A stretch of 64,000 nucleotides of DNA from Candidatus Rokuibacteriota bacterium (GTDB lineage Bacteria; Methylomirabilota; Methylomirabilia; Rokubacteriales; CSP1-6): NCBI GenBank assembly GCA_003221695.1, contig QHSX01000060.1, positions 1 through 64,000 on the forward strand, given 5' to 3'. A program made the translations under genes and the position numbers. Below the pieces are notes generated by a model. The model did not search any database. It was given only the letters and a program-made list of their open reading frames with translations, and had not been told where the DNA came from. Below, in pieces: positions 63,693-64,000 of this stretch; the first letter of the stretch is position 1; each line of letters starts with the position of its first letter.

Positions 63693-64000
63693 ATGCCGCT
63701 CCCTCCGATCTTCGACCCGATCGTCAACGCCCCCAAGCCCCAGAAGATCGCGCTCGGAGTCGTCGGGCTCGCCATCATCGGCGCCGCGGCAAACTTCCTC
63801 GTCCTCTCCCCGCTGGGTGCCGAGGTCGCTCAGCTCAGGGCGCAAAACGAAGCGCTGCAGCGCGAGCTCATCCAGAGCCGGGCGATCGCCGCCGATCTTC
63901 CGCGCATCCGCCTCGAGGTCGCCCAGCTCGAGGTGAAGATCAACGTCCTGAAGGACAAGCTGCCGACCGAGCGCGAGATGCCGGCGTTCTACCGGTCGAT
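63693..64000 (+). CDS. pilO: Type IV pilus assembly protein PilO (3' end outside window)
   Basis: 102 residues visible from ATG 63693. Short cytoplasmic start MPLPPIFDPIVNAPKPQK, a membrane helix (IALGVVGLAIIGAAANFLVL), then a coiled coil (EVAQLRAQNEALQRELIQSR) and KLPTEREMPAFYRS, the conserved PilO segment before its ferredoxin-like domain. Pairs with PilN in the inner membrane. PilP and PilQ genes are expected next. Confidence 0.92.
   Translation, partial: MPLPPIFDPIVNAPKPQKIALGVVGLAIIGAAANFLVLSPLGAEVAQLRAQNEALQRELIQSRAIAADLPRIRLEVAQLEVKINVLKDKLPTEREMPAFYRS

Overview
This window is GC-rich, densely packed bacterial chromosome, with many 1- and 4-base start/stop overlaps. The mix is solute-uptake ABC transporters, acyl-CoA and CoA-transferase genes, an HspR-type heat-shock operon, a full type IV pilus locus and a YcaO/TfuA pair. 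It fits an uncultured soil or groundwater lineage such as Ca. Rokubacteria/Methylomirabilota or a relative. That placement is an inference from gene content; no rRNA or other marker gene is present.

Layout. 1-11139: end of a dipeptide-type ABC permease, then catabolic genes (flavin-binding protein, MetE-like protein, acyl-CoA dehydrogenase and ligase on minus; PLP lyase, two CoA-transferase subunits, luciferase-like oxidoreductase, DapA-like lyase and an SDR on plus), with a 59-bp tandem repeat at 9121-9364. 11140-15974: a complete branched-chain-type (liv) ABC transporter operon with a Tat-exported binding protein. 16054-23901 (minus): YcaO, TfuA, a sigma54-activating response regulator, a 43-residue exported microprotein behind a clear sigma54 promoter with upstream palindromes, a peptide-type binding protein and a sensor kinase. 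I read this as a possible RiPP-like peptide-signalling circuit, and it is the most novel feature here. 24031-27404: a seven-repeat FG-GAP lipoprotein, an unknown exported protein and a LuxR-type regulator.

27663-38856: comM is split by a 9.7-kb integrated element (about 27764-37436). The element carries a large serine recombinase, a CGNR-like protein, a ribbon-helix-helix-like protein, a prim-pol protein, a RepA-like ATPase, a putative replication origin, small overlapping genes, a SprT-like protein, a tail tape-measure protein and a tail-tip protein. It has no recognisable terminase, portal or capsid gene.

38903-45791 (minus): a lytic transglycosylase, then hsp20-dnaK-dnaJ-hspR-lon. The dnaJ product has SPD in place of the HPD motif. 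45958-48392: an anchored unknown protein, a DUF1844 protein, MazG and a macrodomain protein.

48399-64000: type IV pilus locus in the order pilB, pilT, pilC, pilS, pilR, three nearly identical pilA genes each with its own palindrome, sigma54 promoter and downstream hairpin, a TMTC-like membrane TPR protein, pilD, three minor pilins, and pilM, pilN and the start of pilO behind a sigma70-type promoter. PilS/PilR most likely control the three pilA promoters; PilB/PilT drive extension and retraction; PilD processes the pilins; PilMNO form the alignment complex.
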